In this document: positions 1-12,447 of the stretch, one piece after another
Layout of the letters: every line of letters starts with the position of its first letter
Position numbering within the stretch: the first letter of the stretch is position 1
Source: Symsagittifera roscoffensis
Taxonomy: Eukaryota; Xenacoelomorpha; Acoela; Convolutidae
Length of the DNA: 64,000 bases
NCBI RefSeq assembly: GCF_963678635.1
Contig: NC_087067.1
Span: forward strand, 48,343,618-48,407,617
Direction of reading: 5' to 3'
Program-made: the position numbers and the translations under genes
Notes under the pieces: generated by a model
Told to the model about the DNA's origin: nothing
The model's input: the letters and a program-made list of their open reading frames with translations, nothing else
Databases searched by the model: none

Positions 1-1093
1 TTGCGCGCGTAATTTTGAATTTGAATTAAAGTTCCCGCCAAAATTTGAATTAGATTTGAATTTCCCGCCATAACTGGCAAACTCAAATTCGATTGGACGA
101 AACAGATAAATTGTTGTTTGAAACGTTAATAATTATTATAAACGATAGAAATTAATCTAAGCCAACCAAGTTTGGGCTAAATTTTAATCCAAAATGATTT
201 TAGAGCCAAGATAGAAAAGTTTTAATTTTATATTTTATCAATTCAAATTATAAATTGATGAAATTTTCGAAATTGCAAATAAAAGTTGAGCATGTCACAA
301 CACATGATAGATCCTAAATATCCCAGTTGTCATGGGGACAGAATATCTTATAAAAACGTCAAAATTAGTATCAAAAACAGTTGAAATGATGAATAAGTAA
401 AGCAAAATCTAAAAAATGACAGTTTTTTAACTTTCCAGGCGCATTGTTATCAATGATGTCAATCACGGAGCGGTCGCACGGTCCATATCACCATGAATTT
501 GTCTCAGTTGTCTTTCGAGTTGAAAAAAAAGTCCGAAAAAATACTTTTCTGTAAAGAGAAATGAGTTCGTTGTTTTAGGGGGGATTAAGGGGATTAGCGT
601 TTTTCTCGAAGACTAATGAAAAAACATCTACTCCCACAATCTCATTAGTCGTGCCCCTCAATGCAATTTCATAATAACACCACTTGCTCATAATAAAAAA
701 TTGCGTCTTCTGGTTGAAAATCGCATTTTTTCGGAAAAATGAAAAAACGATGAGTCATCAATTAAAAAGTTTGATTTTTATTATTTTTCTCAAATATTTT
801 GCATGATGATGAATACTTGTATTTTTTTCAATATGACCATTTTTGGAGACAACAGTATCAATGATCAAATGGTAACTCCAATTTGTAGAAAAAGAAAAAA
901 ATTGATGCTTTTTTTTTCCTTTTTGTAATTAAAAAATCAAATTTTTAACTAAAAAACCTTAAAAAAAATAATTATTTTTATCAAAAAGTTGGTTTTAAAC
1001 ATCTTTTATACTATTTTTCATTATGTTTAATTTGTATGATAACTATTTGAATAAACATATGACAACATAAGTTTTCATCCAAAATTATTTTTT
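1..1093. other. AT-rich non-coding sequence left of the gap
   Basis: No reading frame of note is visible. The first 80 bases hold two imperfect copies of a short unit ending in 'ttcccgcc'. The rest is AT-rich with A and T runs. Nothing here matches the 3' part of the retroelement at 16.7-18.9 kb by eye, so it is not an obvious 5' LTR. Confidence 0.6.
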
Positions 1094-1293
1094 NNNNNNN
1101 NNNNNNNNNNNNNNNNNNNNNNNNNNNNNNNNNNNNNNNNNNNNNNNNNNNNNNNNNNNNNNNNNNNNNNNNNNNNNNNNNNNNNNNNNNNNNNNNNNNN
1201 NNNNNNNNNNNNNNNNNNNNNNNNNNNNNNNNNNNNNNNNNNNNNNNNNNNNNNNNNNNNNNNNNNNNNNNNNNNNNNNNNNNNNNNNNNNNN
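1094..1293. other. assembly gap (200 N)
   Basis: Exactly 200 N. A round number usually means a gap of unknown size. The retroelement gag begins immediately to the right, so the 5' LTR, primer-binding site and gag N-terminus are missing or lie in the gap. Confidence 0.95.
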
Positions 1294-1296
1294 ATT

Positions 1297-4200
1297 TTGG
1301 CATGGTTTATATTAGATTATTTCACACATAATATAGACTTAATTTCACAAGCAAGAAAAAATTTCAGACCTCAAAATCCAAATGATGATACTGCCATTAC
1401 AGAACAGTCAGACTACGTTTGGGACCCTGAATGGTCTCATCCTGCATTTATAAATATCCCACAATCAATCTCAAGTCAAGCAATAAGTACGATATCTTAT
1501 GTAAGAGATTATGTACGAGTAATACCATTAACCATTGATGCAACACCATTAAACTATAATACATTTTTACCCGATATGCAAAATAATAGTTTAAACTCTA
1601 CAGTCATACACAATGAAAACCTCAATGGAACTAGGAATCTTACTCAACAAGATATCCAGACACCATCACACTTCATAAATGAAGAAATCGTACACACAAC
1701 AACTACACAACAAAGTATTTCACCAATACGTCCAAACTTAACAACACCAAGAAATACAAACCCTTCACAAACACAGGTAACCTTACAATCAACCGTTAAA
1801 CCTTCGGTTGCCCCAAAATATTCACACATGGATTACCAAACATACAGACCCATGACAATACCGCCAAAACCACGAAGAACGTTCACAAGAAACACTTTTG
1901 CAGAACACAATTATAATTATGCACATTCGTCAAAAACAAACTATCCCCCACGAAAAACTAATAATAATCATGTATGTTCTCACTATTGGGATAACCCAAT
2001 GACAACAACCAACTCAGTAAATTTTCGAACTAATTCACATCCTCCACAGGATCGTAGTGAAAACTATCCATTTTTTCAACAAAATAAAAACAAAAAACAA
2101 ACATCTTATCAAATGGATTACTTATCCTCAGATGATGATTTCTTACAACCAGATATATTTGCACCCTATAATCAAGAATATCGTGGACAAGGAATGCAGA
2201 AACCACATACATATAATAGAATTTTTTCTCCACAACCAATAGATACACAAAATCAACAACCAATTCAGCAACAAAACCCAATCAATACACAATCTTTTCA
2301 ACCAATTCAGCAACAAAACCCAATGATTGCAAACTCGTACCAACCAACACAAATGCAAAATGAAATACCACTCCCATATTATCTTCAACAACACGAAATA
2401 ACAAGAAATCAACTTTCAAATTTTTCTCAAATGCCAAATGCAGCAGAATCATTACAAATGACTATGAATCCATACTATGAAAAATTAAAAGCAAGCACCT
2501 CATTATACGGAATACTTATCATCTGATGATGATTATTTACAACCAGACATTTTTGCACCATATACCCAAGAATATCGCAAACAAGGATCGCGACGACCTC
2601 ATACATATAATAGAATTTTTTCTCCAAATCCAACGGATACACGAAATCAACAACCAATCCATATGCAAAATCCAACTAATACACAACCTTTTCAACCAAT
2701 TCAACCACAAAACCCAATGAATATGCACTCGCATCAACCAACTCAAATGCAAAATGAAATACCACTCCCATATTACCTTCAACAACACGAAATAATAAAA
2801 AATCAACTTTCAAATTTTTCGGAAATGCCAAATGCCGCAGAATCACTACAGATGACAGTGAATCCATACCTAATGGGTGGATCATCAATAACATCAAATA
2901 AACCACTAATGGTATTCACAGGAACAGACCCTGAATATTCTGTAGAAGATTATTTAAATGCAGTAACAGCAAATTTAATTTTAAACATAGGACCTGAACC
3001 AATTAATACACCACTACATCAGAATTGGATACATCGACGCTCAGCGTTGATACAAACAACCTTAGATGGCGCAGCTCAAAAATGGTTTTCAGTATTACCT
3101 ATAGAAATAAAATCAGACTGGAAAAGATTTACACAAGAATTTTCAAAAATGTTTGACTCCGAAAGAAATAAACAACACCAAAGAGTTTTATGTAATGAAA
3201 TTCGCAGATTACCAAATGAAACCATCAAACAATTAGCAGTACGTATCGAAACACTAGTTCGAAAAGCATATTCATTAAATACACATGACTATAAAAACAC
3301 AAAAATGACAGAAATTTTAATGATGACCTTAACACCTCAATTAAGGAAAATAGCAATAAAAATCTCATCCTTCTTCAATTCGAGAGCCAGATTTAGATTT
3401 TCGAAAACTAGTAGACAAACTAGAGCAAGCGGAAATCACAATGAAACTTGAAGAAAAAGAAAATCTAAAACTACAATATGTTAATCGAATTGAAACAAAC
3501 ACTACACATATCAATAACATACAGGAATCAGATACAGACCTAGTTGAAAAAACCACTGAAATACTAAATATTTATGAAAAACACCCAAATTTTATAGGCA
3601 AACCATCTTTCAAAAAATGGTGTAATTATTGCCGACAATACGGCCATAGTATTTCCGAATGCAGACAAAAACCAAAACAAACCTCAAAAGTATAAAGAAC
3701 CAAAAAAATCATTCTATCAATATATGAAGAAAGATCAAAATCTACCAAACAAAAATGTATACAGTAACAACAGTTCAAGAAAACCACTTCCGAACAACAC
3801 CAATTACACAAGGAATCAATCACCATATAACTCAAGTTATAGAGGAAGATCACCAGAGCGAAGAAATGCACAGAATTTTTCACAAAATCATTATAATCGA
3901 TCAAATAGTCGAAATAACTATACGAGATCAAATTCAAATGCAACACAATTTGTTTCTAGATCCAATTCCAAATCAAACCCAAGAAAAAAAACACTATTCC
4001 AATAATCAATCACGAAACTCATCATATAACAGAAATAGAAACTATTCACATAATCGAAATAGAAGTTATTCGAACAATCGAAATCAGAATTACCCGAACA
4101 ATCGATCAAGAAATAACTCATATAACAGATCAAACTATCACAAACCAAATGACATTTATCAAAACATACAAGGAATAATTCACAAAATCAAAATTCAAGT

Positions 4201-4323
4201 TATAATAATCAATATAGAAATTATTCCCAATCACCACATAGGAATAATAACCATTATAATAATTCTAAACATCGATACAGAAGTAGTACACCAAAACATC
4301 AAAGACAAATTAACCAAGTATAG
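1297..4323 (+). pseudogene. gag: Ty3/Gypsy-like gag, N-terminus missing, several frame breaks
   Basis: This encodes the structural protein of the retroelement particle. The first part (1297-2870) is Asn/Gln/Pro-rich low-complexity protein. A capsid-like helical region follows (about 2900-3360; FTGTDPEYSVEDYL, then WFSVLP and RLPNETIKQLAVRIETLV), typical of Ty3/Gypsy capsids. A CCHC zinc knuckle sits at codons 3621, 3630, 3645 and 3660 (C-x2-C-x4-H-x4-C). The tail (3724-4323) is very rich in Asn, Arg, Ser and Tyr and is probably RNA binding. Breaks are a stop at 2524-2526, caused by a 394-bp tandem duplication, and frame changes near 3355, 3685, 3990 and 4165. The last frame ends in TAG at 4321-4323, in frame with the downstream protease. 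The start lies in the gap. Confidence 0.85.
2098..2869 (+). repeat. 394-bp tandem duplication inside gag
   Basis: Positions 2098-2475 and 2492-2869 are two copies, offset 394 bp. Both encode LSSDDD, then LQPDIFAPY, then PTQMQNEIPLPYYLQQ and NFS-MPNAAESLQMT. Because 394 is not a multiple of three, the second copy is read one frame over and the first frame stops at 2524-2526. The copies differ at many positions, so the duplication is not brand new. Confidence 0.85.
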
Positions 4324-6654
4324 TCAAATGAAGAAACAACATCAGACCCCCCAGGTATTGATGACACAGGAAATAACGAACTACAACTAAATCAAATAAA
4401 CTGTGGATCATCAGATACAGAAAGTGATACAAAAAATACCATCTCCGTAAATATGATAACAGTCGAAAACGACTACGAACCTATTATATATGAACAACTT
4501 TTTACATCACATATATATGAAAATCAATTGGAACTCCTTCACAAATATTATATTGAACCCATCAATACTACACAAACTGCACAAGAAATACACGAAATTA
4601 ACATGGTAAATAAACCCAATGAAAATGACAGAACAAAATGTTTAAACACAAATCATATTTATCAAAATATACAAAAAGAACAACCCAGAGAAAAATTTTG
4701 GACAATACCATTTCTCTTAAAAAGTCCAAGAAACAAAGAATTTCAACCACCAGATCTTGAAATTGATTTTTTAATTGATTCAGGAGCAGAATCAAACATA
4801 ATTAACATTCCCACATGGAATGAAATCAGAACATTACATGCAAAATTAACGCCTCTTGCAACCTCTAGTAAACTAGCAACAGCACAAGGATCAACATTAG
4901 TAAATTATGGAAAAGTCCAATTATTCCTCCTCCCCACAAGAACAATGGAGCATAATAAAATTCTAAACAAACCATTTAAACAAATATTTCATATCACTGA
5001 TATTAAACACAATATCATTGGTATACCATTCATATCTAAATATATACCAACAATAAACATCTTGAATAGTAAAATACTAATCAAAGATAAGTACACAAAA
5101 ACAAAAAATACAGCTCTAACATTTTTTCAAAGATTAAATAAACAACCACCATTCTTTTCAAAATTTTATCCAATTTATAACCAACAACGGAAATACCTGA
5201 AACCACTATCAGAAAAAATATATAACTTTTTAATAAAACAAGTTCACCAATATGATAAAAGTCAAAATAAACTGCAACTCTTTATGTCAGACTTTGAGTT
5301 TAAACCGATTCATAAGTTTTTCAAAATCACGATTTCATCTGTAAAATATTTGAAAAATACGAATTCAGACATCATTTCGCTACATGTGTATAACAATACA
5401 CCGTATCAAGTAACATTACCCTTAGGACTTTTAGGATATTGCGAAACAAACGCTACAATATCACCCGTACATGAAAAAGCATACCGCGTAAATAATATAC
5501 ACCAATTATTAGATATTTGTCAATCCACAATTCTTAACGAGGAACTATCCATAAATAACATAATAAGCATTGAAAAGAGGAACACAGATTATTTCACAAA
5601 AACACCATATTTTAAACCAACATTCAATATAACAAATTACACAAAAGAACAACAAAAATTTTTAACAATGTTTAATTTTCAACACTCACAAATCACACAA
5701 GATGAATTTGATAAATTAGCAAAACAACTGTTAAAATATTCAATAGTCTACGCAACATCAAAATTTGACGTTGTAAAAACAAATTCATCACTACATTTCC
5801 CATTAGAACCTGACGCAGTTTTCAAAAAACAAAGAGCAACTAAAGTACCGATTCATTTACACGACAAGGTAAATAGATTACTTGATATTTTAGAACAATA
5901 CGAAATTATCTCACCAGTAAATAAAGAAGAACAACCAAAAGGAAACACCTTCATTAACCTTGTTATCATTCTAGCAAACGGTGAATCACTAAAAATAGTT
6001 TTAGACGCTAGATACCTCAATTCACTAATTGACGAATCAAAATGCAATTGGCCTATTGAACCAATACAAGTTATCTTAACGAAGATAATTGGTAAATACT
6101 TCACAACCGCAGGTATGAATAGTGCTTATAATCAAATGCCACTAGATGAACAATCACGACGTTTAACACAATTTGTTATTAGAAAACAACAATATGAATT
6201 TAATTGCTTATTCTATGGAATACCCATAGGACCAGCAGCATTTTCAGCTTTTATGAGCAAATTTTTTAGAACACTAATACTCAAGAAAAACGCAATCACC
6301 TATTTAGACGATGTTTTTATGCAATCACAGACAAAAGTAGAAATGTTTACAGTTTTAGAACACTATAATAAAATACTTCAGAACGAAAATCTGAAGGCCG
6401 CCCCCGATAAATCACACTTCTTTTTAACACGAGTTAAATTTTTAGGACATAATATAGAAAGAAACACAATCACTCCATTAAAATCACGCATTGATGCTAT
6501 TCAAAAACTTCAACCACCAACAAACAAAAAGAAAATCCAAGAATTCCTTGGAATGCTAAATTTCTTAAGCAAGTACGTTTACAAAATGCAATTATATTTA
6601 AAACCATTCTATAATATCCTCAGACAACAAAATAATTTTGAATGGACCACTTAA
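4324..6654 (+). pseudogene. pol: pol: aspartic protease and reverse transcriptase
   Basis: This frame is open for 777 codons. It processes gag-pol (protease) and copies the element RNA into DNA (reverse transcriptase). Counting from the first ATG at 4453, the protease active site DSGA is at residues 109-112, preceded by hydrophobic residues as in retropepsins. The reverse transcriptase shows VLDARYLN near 6000 and the catalytic YLDD box at 6301-6312, followed by thumb-like sequence (FLGHNI, then IQEFLGMLNFLSKY). The stop TAA at 6652-6654 lies in the middle of the polyprotein: the same frame continues straight into RNase H. The upstream frame is open back to the TAG at 4321. Family assignment to Ty3/Gypsy follows from domain order and motifs. 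Confidence 0.93.
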
Positions 6655-7203
6655 CATCAAACACGATTTGAAGAAATTAAAAAACTTTTAACTGAACAAA
6701 TTTCAAACACAATCCCAGATCCAAATCAACCATTCTATTCAATGTGCGATGCTTCAAATTTTGGCATTGGCGCAGCATTACTACAATCACACAGTGGTAC
6801 AAATAAAATGAACCTTATATCAGCAAATTCCCGATTAATCACTCAAGCAGAGCTACGACTCTCAACTCTAATGAGAGAATGTACAGCTATAATTTATACA
6901 CTTACAGAATATGAATTTCTGATACTTGGATCAAAACATCCAACAGTTCTATTCACAGATCATAAACCAATCATTTTTCTCTTTACACAAAAATCAAATC
7001 CTAACCATCGAGTTTATAGATTTCAATTAATACTAATAAAATTTCCAAACCTAAATATAGTTTGGACAGCAGGAAAGAATCTTGCATTACCAGATACATT
7101 AAGTCGAAATACACCACCTGAATTACTTACACGAAAAACTACAGTTGAAATACCCAAAAATATAAAATTTTACCTTGCAAAAAACGAAACATCACCCGAC
7201 TAG
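6655..7203 (+). pseudogene. pol: pol: RNase H domain
   Basis: It continues the reverse transcriptase frame after the in-frame TAA at 6652. It degrades RNA in RNA-DNA hybrids during reverse transcription. Visible catalytic landmarks are the Asp in CDASNFGIGAALLQ (near 6745), the Glu in RECTAIIYTL (near 6880) and the Asp in FTDHKPIIFL (near 6955), the usual Ty3/Gypsy RNase H spacing. The C-terminal half has HRVYRFQLIL and DTLSRN, which normally ends the RNase H-integrase linker. It terminates with TAG at 7201-7203, where the reading frame shifts into the integrase frame. Confidence 0.9.
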
Positions 7204-9332
7204 AATGCAAATATGCAGTAAAAACTGACATTGAACAATCACAAATAAATAATCTACAACACTTCCCACTTTACTTAGATTGCCAAAATAATCACAACGA
7301 AGTTGATCTACTTGGAACATCAACTTTCAAACCAATTCCATACTCACAATGGATAAAAAATAACACCCAACAAAAACGAATAAAACACCACTCGCATAAA
7401 AAAGACCTTTTTCCATTAATTGAAAAAGAAAATTTAACTGATAAAATAAATTTATCAGGACCACAAACAAATGATTCAAAATACACAATAAATCAAGTTT
7501 TTGACCTCCATGACCCACTTGACACAATTCCTTTATCTAAATTAGAAATTGAAAACATTTTTATCCCTCCAACAGATAAAATTACAATTAATATCTTGAA
7601 ACAATATCAAAATCTTGACCCAGTAATTAGACAACTAAAATCATGGCACAAATACAAAACTAAGCCCGTAAAGGCAAATACCACAATTTTAGGAAATAAA
7701 ACACTCCTCCGATATTTTCGAAAATTTAATAATACAACAATTAATGAAAACACAGACCTTCTAGAATGTCACTTAAATGACTCTACAGTTCCCTGTCTCC
7801 CTTTAAGTATGATTCTAATAGCTTTTAACATTTCACAAAAACAAAACTTTGAAGGACACTCTGGATCAGAGAAAACATATTCACATTTTACGCAAAATTT
7901 TTATTTCCAAAATGCACCAATTTGGATAAAAGTACTATGCAATGATTGTATAGTATGTCAGCTAAATAAACCTTATCCAAATCAAAAACAAATAGCACAA
8001 AAACAAGATTTTAAAGGACAAAGTTTATATTTTAACCACCGTATTTCATTCGATACAAAAGGACCAATTTCACCATCCTCTGAAGGAAACTCCTACATTA
8101 TGGTAATTGTTGACGCATTTACACATTATGTAGCACTCAACCCAGTACCACATTGTAACGCTTATTATGCTTACACAACACTTTAAGAACACTGGAAAGC
8201 CAAATTCGGATTACCCGAAATTTTACTTACAGACAACGGTACAGAATTCATAAATAATGAAATCATCACACTATGTCATTTATACAACATTAAGCACAAA
8301 CCGCGTACATCTCATGCACCTTGGACAAACGGTTTAGTCGAAGGTATGAACCGTTCACTGCAAGAATATCTTAGATGTATCATCAATGGAAATGATACAA
8401 GATACACAGAATGGTCAGCAGATGTAAAATTATTTCCCTTAGCATACAATTCACAAATTACGACAACTATAGGAATGTCACCATACGAGATGGTTTTTAA
8501 TAAAAAGCCACGTAAACCAATTATGTTTACAGCAAAATCTCATAAAAATGCACAAGGTCATTGCCAACCGAATAAAGACTCAGTTTGTTATAATCTACCT
8601 TTACACACGCATGATGAAGATCATTTTCATCACCCACAAATCCTTAAATTAGCCTCCGGTACACACACCGAATGGATTTTAAATAGAGATAAAAAAACAC
8701 AATGAAATTTACCAAAGAGTAACAAAAAAATTGTTACAAAGGCAAAACATTAACGAACAAATATATTCACGCTTTACACCAGCCTCAGATTTAAAAATTG
8801 GAACATTTGTCTTATTACCTAATTTTAATACACAAAAGGAATTTCTAAAAAATTACAACCCCTTCGCAAAGGACCATACCAATTAATCGCCAAACCCACT
8901 GACGTAACATATAAAATCACCGATTCAGACCAAAAAGAAATTGTTCAACATAGAAACAATCTATTGCCTTACTACCCAAAAGAATACGCACTACGCGAAC
9001 TAACTCAATTATTTTCTTTCACAGGTTTAAAAGTTATTCAAAATCACCCACATACAGAAAATGAAATAAATGAACAAAATGACATTCACCTTGAAAAACA
9101 AAATAAAAAAACAACTACAAACCAAAACAATACAAAAAATCTAGATCAAAAAATACCTCAAAAAGAAAGCAAAAACAGAAAAATGATAGGAAAAATTATA
9201 CCCCAAGAACAAGTCGAGAAATCAGAACATAAAGAGTCATCACGACTTAAAAATCAACCACGTAAAAACTACAAAACATTCATCCCACAATCTAAAATAT
9301 TAAAGAAAGTTGAATTTCAAAAACAGCTTTAA
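7203..9332 (+). pseudogene. pol: pol: integrase with zinc-binding, DDE and GPY modules
   Basis: It inserts the cDNA into the genome. The N-terminal HHCC zinc finger is seen at 7855-7960 (GHSGSEKTYSHF, then CNDCIVC). The catalytic core has Asp in FDTKGP (near 8049), Asp in TDNGTEF (near 8229) and Glu in LVEGMNR, with exactly 35 residues between the second Asp and the Glu. A GPY/F module (RKGPYQL) lies near 8868. The tail is Lys/Gln-rich; I see no chromodomain. Breaks are an in-frame TAA at 8184-8186 inside the catalytic core, and frame changes at the A-run near 8691-8697 and at the A-run near 8847-8852. The polyprotein ends at TAA 9330-9332. Residues from 7203 to about 7650 form the linker and are duplicated downstream at 9722-10112. 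Confidence 0.9.
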
Positions 9333-9721
9333 TTTTAAAATTAATAATATTTACACCTCTGAAACATTTTGAACTTTCATTTTTCAAAATAACAAGCTGC
9401 AAACACGCAGCGATTCTAGTTCAAAAATAGCCAATATGATTCATTCAATCCGTCGCCTTCTATAACTCTAGCACAAACCAATTAGACGAAAAATATTAAA
9501 CTCCAGGCATATCTATAACTATAACTTTACAACCTCCAGGTCAAAAATAAGCAAACCACTCAAACTTGACACTTAAAATAAATACCACCATAATATCATA
9601 GCCCTCCCTTATCTAATAACGCAAAGATCAACAATATTTCCCCAACTCAGACCTCAAAAACCCCCCAAACAAAAATGTTAAATTAGCCTAAAGTAAAAGT
9701 ACGACCATATTAATTTAGCCT
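9333..9721 (+). other. spacer after pol, first copy
   Basis: Non-coding sequence between the end of pol and a rearranged second copy of pol pieces. It is repeated almost unchanged at about 10290-10680. No splice or promoter signal is certain. Confidence 0.6.
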
Positions 9722-10680
9722 AATCTACAACACTTCCCACTTTACTTAGATTGCCAAAATAATCACTACGAAGTTGATCTACTTGGAACATCAACTTTCA
9801 AACCAATTCCATACTCACAATGGATAAAAAATAACACCCAACAAAAACGAATAAAACACCACTCGCATAAAAAAGACCTTTTTCCGTTAATTGAAAAAGA
9901 AAATTTAACTGATGAAATAAATTTATCAGGACCACAAACAAATGATTCAAAATACACAATAAATCAAGTTTTTGACCTCCATGACCCATTTGACAGAATT
10001 CCTTTATCTAAATTAGAAATTGAAAACATTTTTCTCCCTCCAACAGATAAAATTACAATTAATATCTTGAAACAATATCAAAATCTTGACCCAGTAATTA
10101 GACAACTAAAAAATATCTCAAAAAAAAAGGAAAAACAGAAAAATGATAGAAAAAATTATACCCCAAGAACAAGTCGAGAAATCAGGACATAGAGAGTCAT
10201 CACGACTTAGAAATCAACCACGTAAAAACTACAAAACATTCATCCCACAAACTAAAATTTTAAAGAAAGTTGAATTTCAAAAACAGCTTTAATTTTAAAA
10301 TTGAAAATATTTACACCTCTGAAACATTTTGATCTTTTATTTTTCCAAATAACATGCTGCAAACACGCAGCGATTCTAGTTCAAAATTAGCCAATAGGAT
10401 TCATTCAATCCGTCACTTTCTATAACTCTAGCACAAACCAATTAGACGAAAAATATTAAGCTCCAGGCATATCTATAACTATAATTTTACAACCTCCAGG
10501 TCAAAAATAAGCAAACCACTCAAACTTGACAACTAAAATAAATACCAGCATAATATCATAACCCTCCCTTATCTAAAAACGCAAAGATCAACAAAATTTT
10601 CCCAACTCAGACCTCAAAAACCACCCAAACAAAAATGTTAAATTAGCCTAAAGTAAAAGTACGACCATATTAATTTAACC
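9722..10680 (+). repeat. rearranged tandem copy of pol linker plus pol tail and spacer
   Basis: 9722-10112 matches 7249-7653 (RNase H-integrase linker) with only scattered changes. It then jumps, inside the shared string 'aactaaaa', into a copy of about 9150-9720 (integrase tail plus spacer) at 10110-10680. The simplest reading is a tandem duplication of 7249-9720 (period 2473) whose second copy lost about 1.5 kb containing the whole integrase core. The left junction at 9720 shares 'taa' with the donor, as in microhomology joins or reverse-transcriptase template switching. Confidence 0.85.
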
Positions 10681-10839
10681 TAAAGTACAAAAATCGCAAA
10701 AATACCCCAAATCACCTGACAAATAAAAATAAAGTAAAAGAAGACCTCCCGAACACCATAACATTCGCCCCAAACAACTTTTCACAAAACTCAACCTACT
10801 TGTCAAAAAATCAATAAATAATTCGACCACACTTCAAAA

Positions 10840-12447
10840 TTGCCCAGAAACAACAAAAAATATTCGACCAAGAAGCCATTTCTTAAATGCTCTTCTCTCG
10901 ATCAGTCAACACAATTTTCAACATTTTCAAAAAACTTTTTAACAATACTTAAACTTTTATTCATATTTCTCTTTGATACTTTTGAAGCTTTTATAATAAT
11001 TTTAATCATTTTTTGTAATATTTTTTAAATTTTCTACTCCCTATTTGAAATATATCTCCAACTTTCCCAAGTCATTGACGATATTCACAGGTACGAAAAC
11101 CCAAAATTTATTTAAATGATACGAACCATTTTTAGTAGAACAGATATTTTTTTACTATTTGTAATTTTTATAACATTTTTATCATCCCTAATATTGACAA
11201 TATGCAAATGTATAAAGAAGGCAATCATAACATTCGCCTTAGCAACAATCCTTTTATTTCTTTTTCTTGAAGAATACTACAATAAACATAAATATTTTCA
11301 CTAGAAGAAATCAATCAAAAAACCCTCAAAAATTGCTAACCAACAATCACACAGTCAGTCTTCACCGACAACATCCCAAGAAAACCCGACAATACCTACA
11401 ACTACCCAAAATCCCCATACATCTACACGAATTTCTTTCCAAGATAACCCATATACTTTTGAAGAACGACACGCTCGCTTATCTGAACCATTAGAACCAG
11501 TTCAGCGACAGGCACCTCTAAGTGAACCAACATATAACTTGTACCCAACACTACCACAAGAATTAAGTAGAATAAGAAATATTAGTCAAAACCAAAATAC
11601 AGTTGAAATAAATAGACAAATTATACATCCACGACGAAATAGAAATTTTCAAACCCCCCGAGTTCATTTTGATATACCCCAATCCCCATCACCAAGTACT
11701 CCAGAAAACCCAATTAGCATATTACCGGAAACCCCTACACTTCTTTCACAACGTAGCACCTCAAGTATACCCTCAGATTACTTAGGTTCAACACCAACAT
11801 CTGAACAAATACGTGAAAATCCCTTTAACCCCCCAAACCAAACATCACGACTACCATATTGGACAACACAATCATTCACTCAAGGAGAATCAAATTTAAT
11901 AAATGACCCAATAGATATTTCTACGGATACAACAACATCATCATCACTACCAGAAACATTATCACTACCGTCAACACCATCAATAAGCCAGACTTCACCG
12001 ACGCCTTTCCCCCTAAATTTTCCAAATAATCTCGACGCTAGATATCGAGAACAATCATCAACAAATATCCCTTTAAGATTAGATTGGAACACGTTCACAG
12101 CACCCCCACCATTATTTGGACAACACCCGGAAAGTAACCGACTCCACAACTGGGCACTCCATAGACTACAGTATAGACAAGACATCCACGAAGACATTCG
12201 TGACCATAACATCCAAATACTCCAACAAAATAGTCTACAATTAAAATTTGAAATCACGGTTAAACTAAACAACATTGCTCAACATCCTTACCCATTAAAC
12301 CCACCAAATATAACAGCTCAATCGCTACCACCACCGTTTATAACAACTGAAGTAATATATAAATACGACAGATATACCAAAAAGACAATTGGTTACATCA
12401 CATTTTATAACCCGTACTCAGGATTATCATACACATGTATATTCTAA
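10840..12447 (+). pseudogene. unrecognised retroelement ORF between pol and env (membrane segments, then Pro/Ser/Thr-rich)
   Basis: One reading frame runs 535 codons with only three interruptions: TAA at 11026, TAA at 11113 and TAG at 11302. The first third holds three hydrophobic stretches (around 10930-11025, 11140-11200 and 11220-11270) that look like membrane helices. After the TAG the frame is open for 380 codons and is rich in Pro, Ser, Thr, Gln and Asn up to about 12050. A better-ordered C-terminal part follows (RLDWNTFTAPPPLFG, later YDRYTKKTIGYITFYNPY). I do not recognise the family. The position, on the pol strand just before env, implies an accessory or structural gene of the element. 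It could be two genes if the 11302 stop is genuine. Its last codons overlap a possible env start at 12435. Confidence 0.6.

Noticed and set aside
1-1093. Possible 5' LTR of the retroelement
   Set aside because: No visible similarity to 16.7-18.9 kb, so it cannot be paired as an LTR.
1085-1303. Open frames across the N runs (also 51752-52132)
   Set aside because: They consist of unknown bases only.
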